NCBI GenBank assembly: GCA_016200445.1
Contig: JACQEQ010000318.1
Span: 1 to 5,103, forward strand
Direction: 5' to 3'
DNA: 5,103 nucleotides
Origin: Gammaproteobacteria bacterium
Lineage (GTDB): Bacteria; Pseudomonadota; Gammaproteobacteria; SG8-11
Part shown: piece by piece, positions 1 through 5,103 of the stretch
Numbering within the stretch: the stretch's first letter is position 1
How the letters are laid out: each line of letters opens with the position of its first letter
Translations under genes and position numbers: made by a program
The notes under the pieces: generated by a model
Told to the model about the DNA's origin: nothing
Databases searched by the model: none
The model's input: only the letters and a program-made list of their open reading frames with translations

Positions 1-1
1 C

Positions 2-2701
2 TTATTGCTGCTGCCGTGTCTGGTAACGCCGGTGATAGATGAAGCGGTCGATGAATTGATTGCGTATTTTAGAAACAATACCTGCGCCCTTCCGTTCAGT
101 GAGCAGGATGCGCAGACCATGCGTAGCAATTTATTTGCACCCGTGCGCCCGTTGGCTGATGCGTTTGAAACCAACATCGTTACGTTGCCGGTCACGCGCT
201 CGACTCCATTACCACGCCAACCCAGCAGCGAACACGACACCACCACTGAATCGACTGTGCGATATTTGCTGCAACATGAACTGCTCGACACCGTCTCGGA
301 ATATATGAGCGTTGCCGACTTGCCTGCCACCACGGCCGTCGAGCACGCACAAGCGCTGCGCTTGTGCGCCGACCGTATTCAACTGTTGGGGATCTCGGCC
401 GCAGGTTCAGAGCTGATCGGACTCATGGACTGTTGCTTATTATGCCATGACGCCTTGATCAAACGCCTCGACGCGCACAGCCAGCTCAGCGACGCGGGAC
501 GAGAACAATTTAAAGTTTGGGCAAGTTTGGTGGCGCGTTATCTGGATTCGCCCAACAGTGCCGAGGTGGTGGATGCGCTCCTCGCCTTTTATCAACGTGG
601 GCATTTTATTCCGCCGATGTTGCAGTGCGAATACGACAGTTTGCGCTATTTTTTGTTGGTCGACACGCTGATGCATAGCGCAGCGCGCATTGAAATTAAA
701 GCCGTTCCAGAGCGTACCTCTTCAGCGCAGATCGTAACGATGCCATTTGTGTTGCGCAGCCCGGCTGTCGTAACGCTCGCAGAAACGGAGCGCGTACAAC
801 CAGGGTCGCCGGCGCAACCCGAAACAACTCCGCAGGAATTGTCGCAGCTTGGCGCAAGTGGTGAAGGAGAAATCCAAGCAGCTGTTCCATCGATTGGTGC
901 TGAACATGACATGGAGCTGTTACTGGTTCCGGCCCAGGTGATCTACGCGCTGTTGGGTTTGCTGAGTCAGTCCATCGCCATTACGAGCGAAGTACAAGAA
1001 CGCTTGCGCATCGTCATTAGCCAGCCCGAAAACACTGCTGAATACTCCGCGTCGTTGCGGCAATTACTCGATGCGTTGGAGCAGATGAAGACAACCGGGA
1101 TTACTTCACCACCGGTCGCCCCTAGCAGTTGCGAATCCGATCGCGCGAGTGACGACATTCCCGCAGCGGAACCCCAGCCGCTTGAAATTCGCAATGTACT
1201 GCAAAATGTTGCGCCAGATCGCACGGACAACACCGATGCACGCGTAACTCCCGAAAATGTCAATGTCAGCGACAGCGACGCGATGCTGCATGCAGACAAG
1301 GTGCCGGTGAGTACTATCGTCGCGCGACTGCAACGCAGCGTGCGACAAACCTGCCGGGTCACTGGAAAACAAGTGAATTTGACGATCAACGGTGCTGAAA
1401 CCTTGCTAGATCGTGCGCTGCTTGACGCATTAATCGATCCCTTAATGCATCTGCTTCGTAACGCAATCGAGCATGGCATCGAGCCGCTTGAGCGGCGGCG
1501 CGCCGCCGGTAAAGCAGATCCCGGCACCATCGACTTACGCTTTAGTCTCAATGGCGACTTCCTGGTGCTGCATTGCGCTGACGATGGCGAAGGGCTGGAT
1601 TATGCTCGCATACAACAGATTGCCGCCCAAAAGGGTTTGATTGAGGCTGGCCAGCAACTTAGCGAATTGGAGTTAAATCGCGTCGTCCTGCTTGCCGGAA
1701 TCACCACCCGTAGCGAAGACGCTCTAACCTCCGGTCACGGCATTGGACTTGCTGCGGTGGCTTCGCGTGTGACGCATATGAAAGGCACGTTGCACATCGC
1801 GTCGCATCCACGACGCGGATGTGCGATCGAATTGCGTATCCCGATGTCTTTGGTATCAATGCATGCGCTGCTCGTACAGTCGAACGCGCAGGTGTTGGCA
1901 ATTTCTAATCGTTGCATCGAGCAGGTGCTTCCAATGGGTGCGGGTCAGTTGCAGACGCAGGGTGATCGCCTGCAGTATTGCGTCGCTACTGCGATTTACG
2001 ATGCATACGAAATCGAACGGCTGCTGTATTTACCGATTGATCGCAGTTGGATCGCACGTGCGGACCGTCCCGCGTTGCTGGTGCGCGACAATACTGGCCA
2101 AGTCCGCGCGGTGTTTGTGGAGCGCGTACTGCTGAGCCAGGAGCTGGTAGTGAAACAACTCGGCGCGTATTTACCCAAAATATTAGGAATTGACGGCGCG
2201 ACCATTCTTGCGAATGGCGACGTTGCAGCGGTAATCGACTTACCTGGGTTGTTGCAGGTTGCTCAACCCGATCAGCTTGCGCCGGATACCGTTGCGCTCG
2301 AATTGCACCACGAGGCGTCGAACGCCCCGTTAGCGTTGGTGGCCGAGGCGGCGTCGAGCACGCGCCGTATGCTTGCCGGATTAGTCAAAGATCTGGGCTT
2401 CGATGTCATCACGGCAATCGACGGTGCCGAAGCCTTGGAAGCAATAAAAATCAAGACTCCAGACCTGGTGTTGACCAATATCGAAATGCCGCAGATGAAT
2501 GGCCTGGCGCTGGTCGAACAATTGCGCTCGCAGCCGCACACAGAGAATGTGCCGATCATCATGCTTAGCGCGCGGTCGTCGCCGAAATACCGGGAGCTTG
2601 CGTTACGCGCGGGAGTAAATGCGTATTTGACAAATCCGTTCGTCGACGGCCAGCTGGCGGAACAGATCCGCCTGTTGACGAACTTGGCGCATCAATCATG
2701 A
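2..2701 (+). CDS. ChpA/PilL-type hybrid chemosensory histidine kinase, 3' part (5' end outside window)
   Basis: This is a cytoplasmic CheA-like kinase of the type IV pilus (Chp/Pil) chemosensory class. The frame is open to the window edge, since the codon before the TTG at base 5 is Leu, so the gene starts upstream; relatives are often well over 1000 residues. Residues are numbered from base 5. Residues ~85-225 are helical and resemble an Hpt domain without its His. Residues ~308-365 resemble the dimerisation segment. Residues ~433-615 are the ATP-binding domain, with N box H482-LLRNAIE-H490 (Asn486), G1 box DDGEG (526-530) and G2 box GHGIGL (577-582). Residues ~619-752 are CheW-like, ending in the typical GATIL...VIDLPGLL pattern. 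Residues ~777-895 are a receiver. The receiver is degenerate: Asn825 replaces the phosphoacceptor Asp (TNIEMPQMNG), Glu781-Ala782 replace the acidic pair, and Asn877 replaces the conserved Lys; Ser855 keeps the Thr/Ser site. The stop overlaps an ATG of the next gene (ATGA). The kinase class is secure; its pathway and partners are inferred. Confidence 0.9.
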   Translation, partial: LLLLPCLVTPVIDEAVDELIAYFRNNTCALPFSEQDAQTMRSNLFAPVRPLADAFETNIVTLPVTRSTPLPRQPSSEHDTTTESTVRYLLQHELLDTVSEYMSVADLPATTAVEHAQALRLCADRIQLLGISAAGSELIGLMDCCLLCHDALIKRLDAHSQLSDAGREQFKVWASLVARYLDSPNSAEVVDALLAFYQRGHFIPPMLQCEYDSLRYFLLVDTLMHSAARIEIKAVPERTSSAQIVTMPFVLRSPAVVTLAETERVQPGSPAQPETTPQELSQLGASGEGEIQAAVPSIGAEHDMELLLVPAQVIYALLGLLSQSIAITSEVQERLRIVISQPENTAEYSASLRQLLDALEQMKTTGITSPPVAPSSCESDRASDDIPAAEPQPLEIRNVLQNVAPDRTDNTDARVTPENVNVSDSDAMLHADKVPVSTIVARLQRSVRQTCRVTGKQVNLTINGAETLLDRALLDALIDPLMHLLRNAIEHGIEPLERRRAAGKADPGTIDLRFSLNGDFLVLHCADDGEGLDYARIQQIAAQKGLIEAGQQLSELELNRVVLLAGITTRSEDALTSGHGIGLAAVASRVTHMKGTLHIASHPRRGCAIELRIPMSLVSMHALLVQSNAQVLAISNRCIEQVLPMGAGQLQTQGDRLQYCVATAIYDAYEIERLLYLPIDRSWIARADRPALLVRDNTGQVRAVFVERVLLSQELVVKQLGAYLPKILGIDGATILANGDVAAVIDLPGLLQVAQPDQLAPDTVALELHHEASNAPLALVAEAASSTRRMLAGLVKDLGFDVITAIDGAEALEAIKIKTPDLVLTNIEMPQMNGLALVEQLRSQPHTENVPIIMLSARSSPKYRELALRAGVNAYLTNPFVDGQLAEQIRLLTNLAHQS

Positions 2702-2702
2702 A

Positions 2703-2710
2703 AAGGGGAG
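2703..2710 (+). promoter_or_regulatory. Ribosome binding site that sets the phnD-like start
   Basis: AAGGGGAG lies 8 nt before the ATG at 2719, immediately after the kinase stop codon at 2699-2701. It supports the 2719 start over the ATG at 2698, whose upstream bases have no purine-rich motif. No promoter is visible between the genes, consistent with co-transcription with the kinase. Confidence 0.7.
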
Positions 2711-2718
2711 TGATCCGT

Positions 2719-3519
2719 ATGGCTGTGCATCTGCGCGGTGCGCTGTATGTTGCGTTATTGACATTATTATCGGGCCAGGTATCCGCCGGGGAAATCTACA
2801 CCTTCGGCATCGTACCGCAGGACTCGGCCGGCCTTGCCGCCAAGGAGTGGACGCCAATACTGAAGTATCTGGAAGAACGCACCGGCAAACAATTTCAATT
2901 TGCCACCACCCGCAGCATACCGTTGTTCTCGCAACGGGTGGCCGAGTCGAAATACGATTTCGTCTACATGAACCCGAACGACTACATTAAATATCAAGAC
3001 AAGGATCGCTATCGTGCCATTGCGCGTGCGCGCAATTTCAAACTCAAAGGCATCATCGTGGTACGCAAGGACAGCCCCTTGGAAAAGCTCGACGAATTAA
3101 ACAACAAAGATTTAGCCGTGCCGGCCAATGCGTTTGCGTCCGACACGCTGGCCCGCGCAGCGTTACACGGCAGCGGCCTGGCCGTAACGATCTCGCCCCT
3201 GGCGACCAGCGACGCGGTATATCGCGCCGTGGCACTGGGCCATGCCACCGCCGGTGGCGGCATGCTGCGAACCTTTAACAATGCAGCGCCGGAATATCGC
3301 GAACAGTTGCGCGTATTGTGGACCTCCGAAGGTTACACAGCACAAGCATTCGCCGCCCATTCACGCGTGCCTAACGACGTCGTTCAAGCGGTACAAGAAG
3401 CGTTGATCGATCTGAGCGATGACCCACTGGCTAGAAAATACTTGAAGACCATCGCGCCGGAAGGGCTGGACTATGGCCGCGATGAAGATTGGGACGACGT
3501 ACGCAAGCTTGACTTATAA
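2719..3519 (+). CDS. PhnD-like periplasmic substrate-binding protein (phosphate/phosphite/phosphonate family)
   Basis: A secreted type II periplasmic binding protein of 266 residues, near the usual length for this family. The start at 2719 is chosen because AAGGGGAG (2703-2710) lies 8 nt upstream and gives a clean signal peptide: a short N-terminus with Arg6, a hydrophobic core GALYVALLTLLSG, and likely cleavage after VSA at residue 23. An in-frame ATG at 2698 overlaps the kinase stop and would add 7 residues, but has no ribosome binding site. Family hallmarks are the first strand YTFGIVPQ (27-34), YDFVYMNPNDYI (79-90) in the ligand-binding loop, FASDTLARAAL (139-149), SDAVYRAVALG (164-174), AGGGMLRTFN (178-187) and LWTSEGYTAQAF (200-211). 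It has no lipobox Cys. It follows the kinase gene by 17 nt, with no ABC permease or ATPase in view, so a sensory role is as likely as transport. The true ligand cannot be read from the sequence. Confidence 0.9.
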   Translation: MAVHLRGALYVALLTLLSGQVSAGEIYTFGIVPQDSAGLAAKEWTPILKYLEERTGKQFQFATTRSIPLFSQRVAESKYDFVYMNPNDYIKYQDKDRYRAIARARNFKLKGIIVVRKDSPLEKLDELNNKDLAVPANAFASDTLARAALHGSGLAVTISPLATSDAVYRAVALGHATAGGGMLRTFNNAAPEYREQLRVLWTSEGYTAQAFAAHSRVPNDVVQAVQEALIDLSDDPLARKYLKTIAPEGLDYGRDEDWDDVRKLDL

Positions 3520-3629
3520 ATAACGCCTAGCGGCCATTTAAGCAATTTAGTCCGTCGCAGATAATGTAGAGATGTGCTACGCATTTCCAATGCGGGTACG
3601 ATTGTGCCGCAGCGCACTACCGGCTCAAA

Positions 3630-3689
3630 CGGTCGTTCCGCACTTCAATAACACAATGACAGAACCGTATTGGTAGCGGTCCTTCGCAC
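3630..3689. repeat. Two degenerate copies of a short direct repeat
   Basis: CGGTCGTTCCGCAC at 3630-3643 recurs as CGGTCCTTCGCAC at 3677-3689, with one substitution and one deleted base. A looser relative, GCGGCCATT, occurs near 3532. The pattern resembles decayed intergenic repeat debris common in proteobacterial genomes, but the match is short and chance cannot be excluded. Confidence 0.35.
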
Positions 3690-3757
3690 ATAGGCAGTGA
3701 ATGTCTACTTCTCGCTGCGCCGTTAACGTTTCTACTGGCTACCTTATCGCGCCTCCT

Positions 3758-3787
3758 TCAGCTCTTAATCAATCAGCTCTTAATCAA
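3758..3787. repeat. Perfect 15-bp tandem duplication
   Basis: The unit TCAGCTCTTAATCAA occurs at 3758-3772 and again, without any mismatch, at 3773-3787. Two identical abutting copies in non-coding DNA suggest a recent slippage or repair duplication. No function is evident. Confidence 0.9.
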
Positions 3788-3832
3788 TATCTGAGTCTTA
3801 CCGCGCCGGTTCATTCGTATGCGTATTTTTTA

Positions 3833-3970
3833 TTAAACGGGGGTCGGCGCTGGCAGCCCGGACAATAAACCGTCGAGCGCTGCCCTGGCGGAATTGTTTG
3901 ATGGATGTACCACAACCGGGCAAGGCGCGCCGTCCTTGAGCTTCGGTTTGAACCTGTAATCGGTGGGATA
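3833..3970 (-). pseudogene. Coding-like remnant of an unrecognised gene (45 codons, no start)
   Basis: On the minus strand an open stretch runs from just after a TGA (3971-3973) to a TAA at 3833-3835. It reads like real protein rather than noise, with segments such as KPKLKDGAPCPVVVHP and NNSARAALDGLLSG. It has no ATG, GTG or TTG start near its upstream end and no ribosome binding site, and the preceding stop falls inside the hairpin at 3959-3984. It could be the 3' end of a decayed gene or mobile element that lost its front. I do not recognise the family, and a chance open frame remains possible. Confidence 0.3.
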
Positions 3971-3984
3971 TCACTCCCACCGAT
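3959..3984 (-). terminator. Perfect 10-bp-stem hairpin behind the DUF4396-like gene, possible terminator
   Basis: ATCGGTGGGA (3959-3968) and TCCCACCGAT (3975-3984) are exact reverse complements separated by 6 nt. The hairpin starts 13 bases past the minus-strand stop at 3998, the expected place for a terminator of the merR-DUF4396 unit. However, no clear run of T follows on either strand, so this may instead be a processing or mRNA-protecting hairpin, or a protein-binding palindrome. Confidence 0.5.
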
Positions 3985-3997
3985 CACGGGTCGTTCT

Positions 3998-4579
3998 TCA
4001 GTGGCATGGCTGCTTGAAATTACGTTTCAGCAACCAGTAATTCACCGGCCAGGCGGCGATAAACCCTGCAGGAAGCGCCGCGAGGTATCCGCCCCAGAAC
4101 ACCGGTGCGAATACCGACGTCGCTTGCACGCCGCCCACATGGTAATCGGTGAAATTCATCACCAGTTCCATGGCCGCAATTGAAATGGTCTCGCCCAGCC
4201 AGATCGCCTTGAAGGCGTGGCCCCAGGTCATGCCCTGTTTCACCAGCGGCAGCAGACCTAGTGTATAGCCGCTAATGAAGCCCAAGACGGTTGCAAGGAG
4301 CATGGTTGACCAGGGGTCGAGGCCCGACGTGACGCCGATGGCGAGCCCGGCGAATTCGCCGATGGCGCATCCTGTCAAGCAGTGCAGCGTCGCAGATGTT
4401 GCCAGTCGCGGCAGACTGCCCGAGGCGTGGTTCGCGTGATGTGCATGTGGCTCCGGCGCCGAGTGCGCGGTAGTGCGCTGCGCATCGTGACCGTGTTCGG
4501 AGTGGCCGGTGCCCGCCAAAGGGAGTTCGGGAACAGTGGTATGGCAGGCGGGTCCATGTTGATGTGCGCTGTGTTGCAT
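3998..4579 (-). CDS. His-rich DUF4396-like integral membrane protein, likely heavy-metal response
   Basis: A 193-residue inner-membrane protein. Residues 1-51 are hydrophilic with 12 His and one Cys, a likely metal-binding tail. Residues ~66-183 form about four membrane segments (roughly 66-86, 92-112, 122-142 and 160-183) and match my memory of the DUF4396 family: LHCLTGCAIGE (65-75) with Cys67 and Cys71 at the first helix, GETISIAAMELVMNF (129-143) with two buried acidic residues, and FWGGYLAAL...AAWPVNYWL near the end. DUF4396 has no established biochemical activity. The start is ATG at 4579 with AAGGAG 6 nt upstream (4586-4591). It lies 30 bp behind the merR-type gene on the same strand, so the two are probably co-transcribed and metal-controlled. 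A metal transport or sequestration role is inferred only from the His/Cys content and the neighbour. Confidence 0.82.
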   Translation of the reverse strand: MQHSAHQHGPACHTTVPELPLAGTGHSEHGHDAQRTTAHSAPEPHAHHANHASGSLPRLATSATLHCLTGCAIGEFAGLAIGVTSGLDPWSTMLLATVLGFISGYTLGLLPLVKQGMTWGHAFKAIWLGETISIAAMELVMNFTDYHVGGVQATSVFAPVFWGGYLAALPAGFIAAWPVNYWLLKRNFKQPCH

Positions 4580-4585
4580 AACTTT

Positions 4586-4591
4586 CTCCTT
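4586..4591 (-). promoter_or_regulatory. Ribosome binding site of the DUF4396-like gene
   Basis: AAGGAG on the minus strand lies 6 nt before the ATG at 4579, within the 30-bp gap after the merR stop. The gap is too short to hold a full MerR-type promoter, although one could lie within the end of merR. Confidence 0.75.
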
Positions 4592-4609
4592 CGCAGATTG
4601 TTGTTAAGG

Positions 4610-5083
4610 TTAGGGTTGTGACTTTCGTCGCGTCGTTTTTAGAGACGCGGCAGTTGCCGGTACGTTCGGTGTGCGATGCCCCGTGTTGTCGAGGTTGTCG
4701 AGCATGGCTTCGATGATCGGGCAACCCGCCAGCGGCCCCGCGCCGTCACAATGTGCAACGAGGTGGGACAGCGTCTGATGGATGCGCGTTAGTTCAGCGA
4801 TTTTCTGCTCGATTTCCACGAGTCTTTTTTCGCCGATTGAGCGCACGGATTTTCGATTGCCGCGTCCATCATTCAGAAGCAAGAGCTCCTGGATTTCCAG
4901 CAACGAGAAGCCCAGTAACTTCGCACGCCTGATAAATTTCAGGCGAGCGATCACTGGCTCGTCGTACAAACGATAACGCGAGGCGGTTCGCCGCGACTTC
5001 GGCAGCAGACCCTCCCGCTCATAGAATCGCAGCGTGTCGATACTCAGTCCCGCCAATGTTGCCGCCTTTCCGATTGTGTACAC
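4610..5083 (-). CDS. MerR-family heavy-metal-responsive transcriptional regulator
   Basis: A cytoplasmic DNA-binding metal sensor that, in this family, activates promoters with overlong spacers by DNA distortion. Residues are numbered from a TTG at 5089. However, AAAGGAG abuts that TTG directly, whereas the GTG at 5083 (residue 3) sits 6 nt downstream of it, so 5083 is the better start (157 residues). The N-terminal winged helix-turn-helix is clear: YTIGKAATLAGLS, DTLRFYEREGLL (18-29), SRYRLYDE and LKFIRRAKLLGFSLLEIQELL (50-70). A long dimerisation helix (~82-112) leads to a metal-binding loop with Cys114 and Cys123 (CX8C) followed by PIIEAM, as in MerR and related sensors. The helix position that is Cys in many divalent sensors and Ser in CueR is Arg79 here. 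The tail beyond ~135 is basic and probably disordered. It is transcribed ahead of, and probably with, the DUF4396-like gene. The metal specificity is uncertain. Confidence 0.92.
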   Translation of the reverse strand: MYTIGKAATLAGLSIDTLRFYEREGLLPKSRRTASRYRLYDEPVIARLKFIRRAKLLGFSLLEIQELLLLNDGRGNRKSVRSIGEKRLVEIEQKIAELTRIHQTLSHLVAHCDGAGPLAGCPIIEAMLDNLDNTGHRTPNVPATAASLKTTRRKSQP

Positions 5084-5089
5084 GTTCAA

Positions 5090-5096
5090 CTCCTTT
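5090..5096 (-). promoter_or_regulatory. Ribosome binding site deciding the merR start
   Basis: AAAGGAG on the minus strand ends at 5090. Spacing is 0 nt to the TTG at 5089 and 6 nt to the GTG at 5083, so the GTG is favoured. Any MerR operator and promoter for the unit would lie beyond the end of the window. Confidence 0.7.
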
Positions 5097-5103
5097 CTCG
5101 AAA

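Larger units (their letters stand above)
3520..3997. other. Convergent intergenic region, no intact gene
   Basis: These ~480 bp separate the end of the plus-strand phnD-like gene from the end of the minus-strand DUF4396-like gene. All six frames are broken by stops or give only short open stretches without a ribosome binding site. Contents seen by eye are a small hairpin (3580-3594, cgcatt/aatgcg), two related short direct repeats (3630-3643 and 3677-3689), a perfect 15-bp tandem duplication (3758-3787), a T-run (3826-3831), a coding-like minus-strand remnant (3833-3970) and a strong inverted repeat (3959-3984). There is no tRNA, no recognisable transposase and no convincing intrinsic terminator behind the phnD-like gene. 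Confidence 0.75.

Noticed and set aside
5..7. TTG at base 5 as the true start of the kinase gene
   Set aside because: The codon before it (TTA) is in frame and open, there is no room to see a ribosome binding site, and the family normally has extra N-terminal Hpt domains. The gene almost certainly begins upstream.
440..2562. Several minus-strand and alternate-frame open frames inside the kinase gene
   Set aside because: They lie wholly within a well-supported coding region, show Cys/Ser/Arg-rich shadow-type composition, and match no recognisable domain.
3523..3732. Possible integron attC site, suggested by TAACGCC near 3524 and GTTAACG near 3723
   Set aside because: The two ends are about 200 bp apart, the inner complementary boxes are not found, and no integrase is present.
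3800..3833. Intrinsic terminator for the phnD-like gene, from a small stem (accg/cggt at 3800-3810) and the T-run at 3826-3831
   Set aside because: The stem is only 4 bp and the T-run begins about 15 nt later, so the elements are not in terminator geometry.
3798..3980. A 60-codon minus-strand open frame in the intergenic region
   Set aside because: It overlaps the more protein-like frame at 3833-3970, starts inside the hairpin, and has no convincing ribosome binding site or family features.
3905..4183. A 92-codon plus-strand open frame across the intergenic end and the DUF4396-like gene
   Set aside because: It is antisense to the membrane protein over about two-thirds of its length, has Arg-rich shadow composition, and no ribosome binding site was found.
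4596..4620. Telomere-like GTTAAGGTTAGGGTT string at the merR-DUF4396 junction
   Set aside because: It is a short chance repetition spanning the merR stop codon, with only two to three imperfect units.

Overview
The window looks like chromosomal DNA of a proteobacterium, most likely a gammaproteobacterium. The evidence is a ChpA/PilL-type hybrid chemosensory kinase (the CheA version tied to type IV pili and twitching), a PhnD-type periplasmic binding protein with a Gram-negative signal peptide, a MerR-family metal regulator, AGGAG-type ribosome binding sites and moderate GC. This is family resemblance read by eye; no search was run.

Layout. (1) Bases 2-2701, plus strand: the 3' part of a large CheA/ChpA-like gene whose 5' end lies outside the window. 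It reads as a degenerate Hpt-like helical region, a linker, a CheA-type dimerisation-like segment, an ATP-binding domain with intact N, G1 and G2 boxes, a CheW-like domain and a C-terminal receiver. The receiver has lost the phosphoacceptor Asp, the acidic pair and the conserved Lys, so it is a pseudo-receiver. (2) Bases 2719-3519, plus strand: an orphan PhnD-like substrate-binding protein directly behind the kinase gene, with no transporter permease or ATPase in view. The two genes look co-transcribed and translationally close. (3) Bases 3520-3997: a convergent intergenic region of about 480 bp with no intact gene. It holds a perfect 15-bp tandem duplication, degenerate short repeats, a short coding-like remnant on the minus strand and a perfect 10-bp-stem hairpin just behind the next gene. 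(4) Bases 5083-3998, minus strand: a two-gene unit in the order merR, then a His-rich DUF4396-like membrane protein, 30 bp apart and each with a strong ribosome binding site.

How they may work together. The kinase and binding protein could form a signalling pair in which a periplasmic oxyanion or phosphonate-type binder informs a Chp-like chemosensory system; this is inferred from gene order only. The MerR/DUF4396 pair looks like a small heavy-metal response unit: the regulator has a CX8C metal-loop pattern, and the membrane protein has 12 His in its first 51 residues plus a CxxxC motif at its first membrane segment. Nothing in the sequence links the two halves functionally.

The most interesting points are the multiply degenerate receiver, the binding protein coupled to a chemosensory kinase, and the self-contained merR-DUF4396 operon. 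No RNA gene, CRISPR array, complete insertion sequence or origin was seen.
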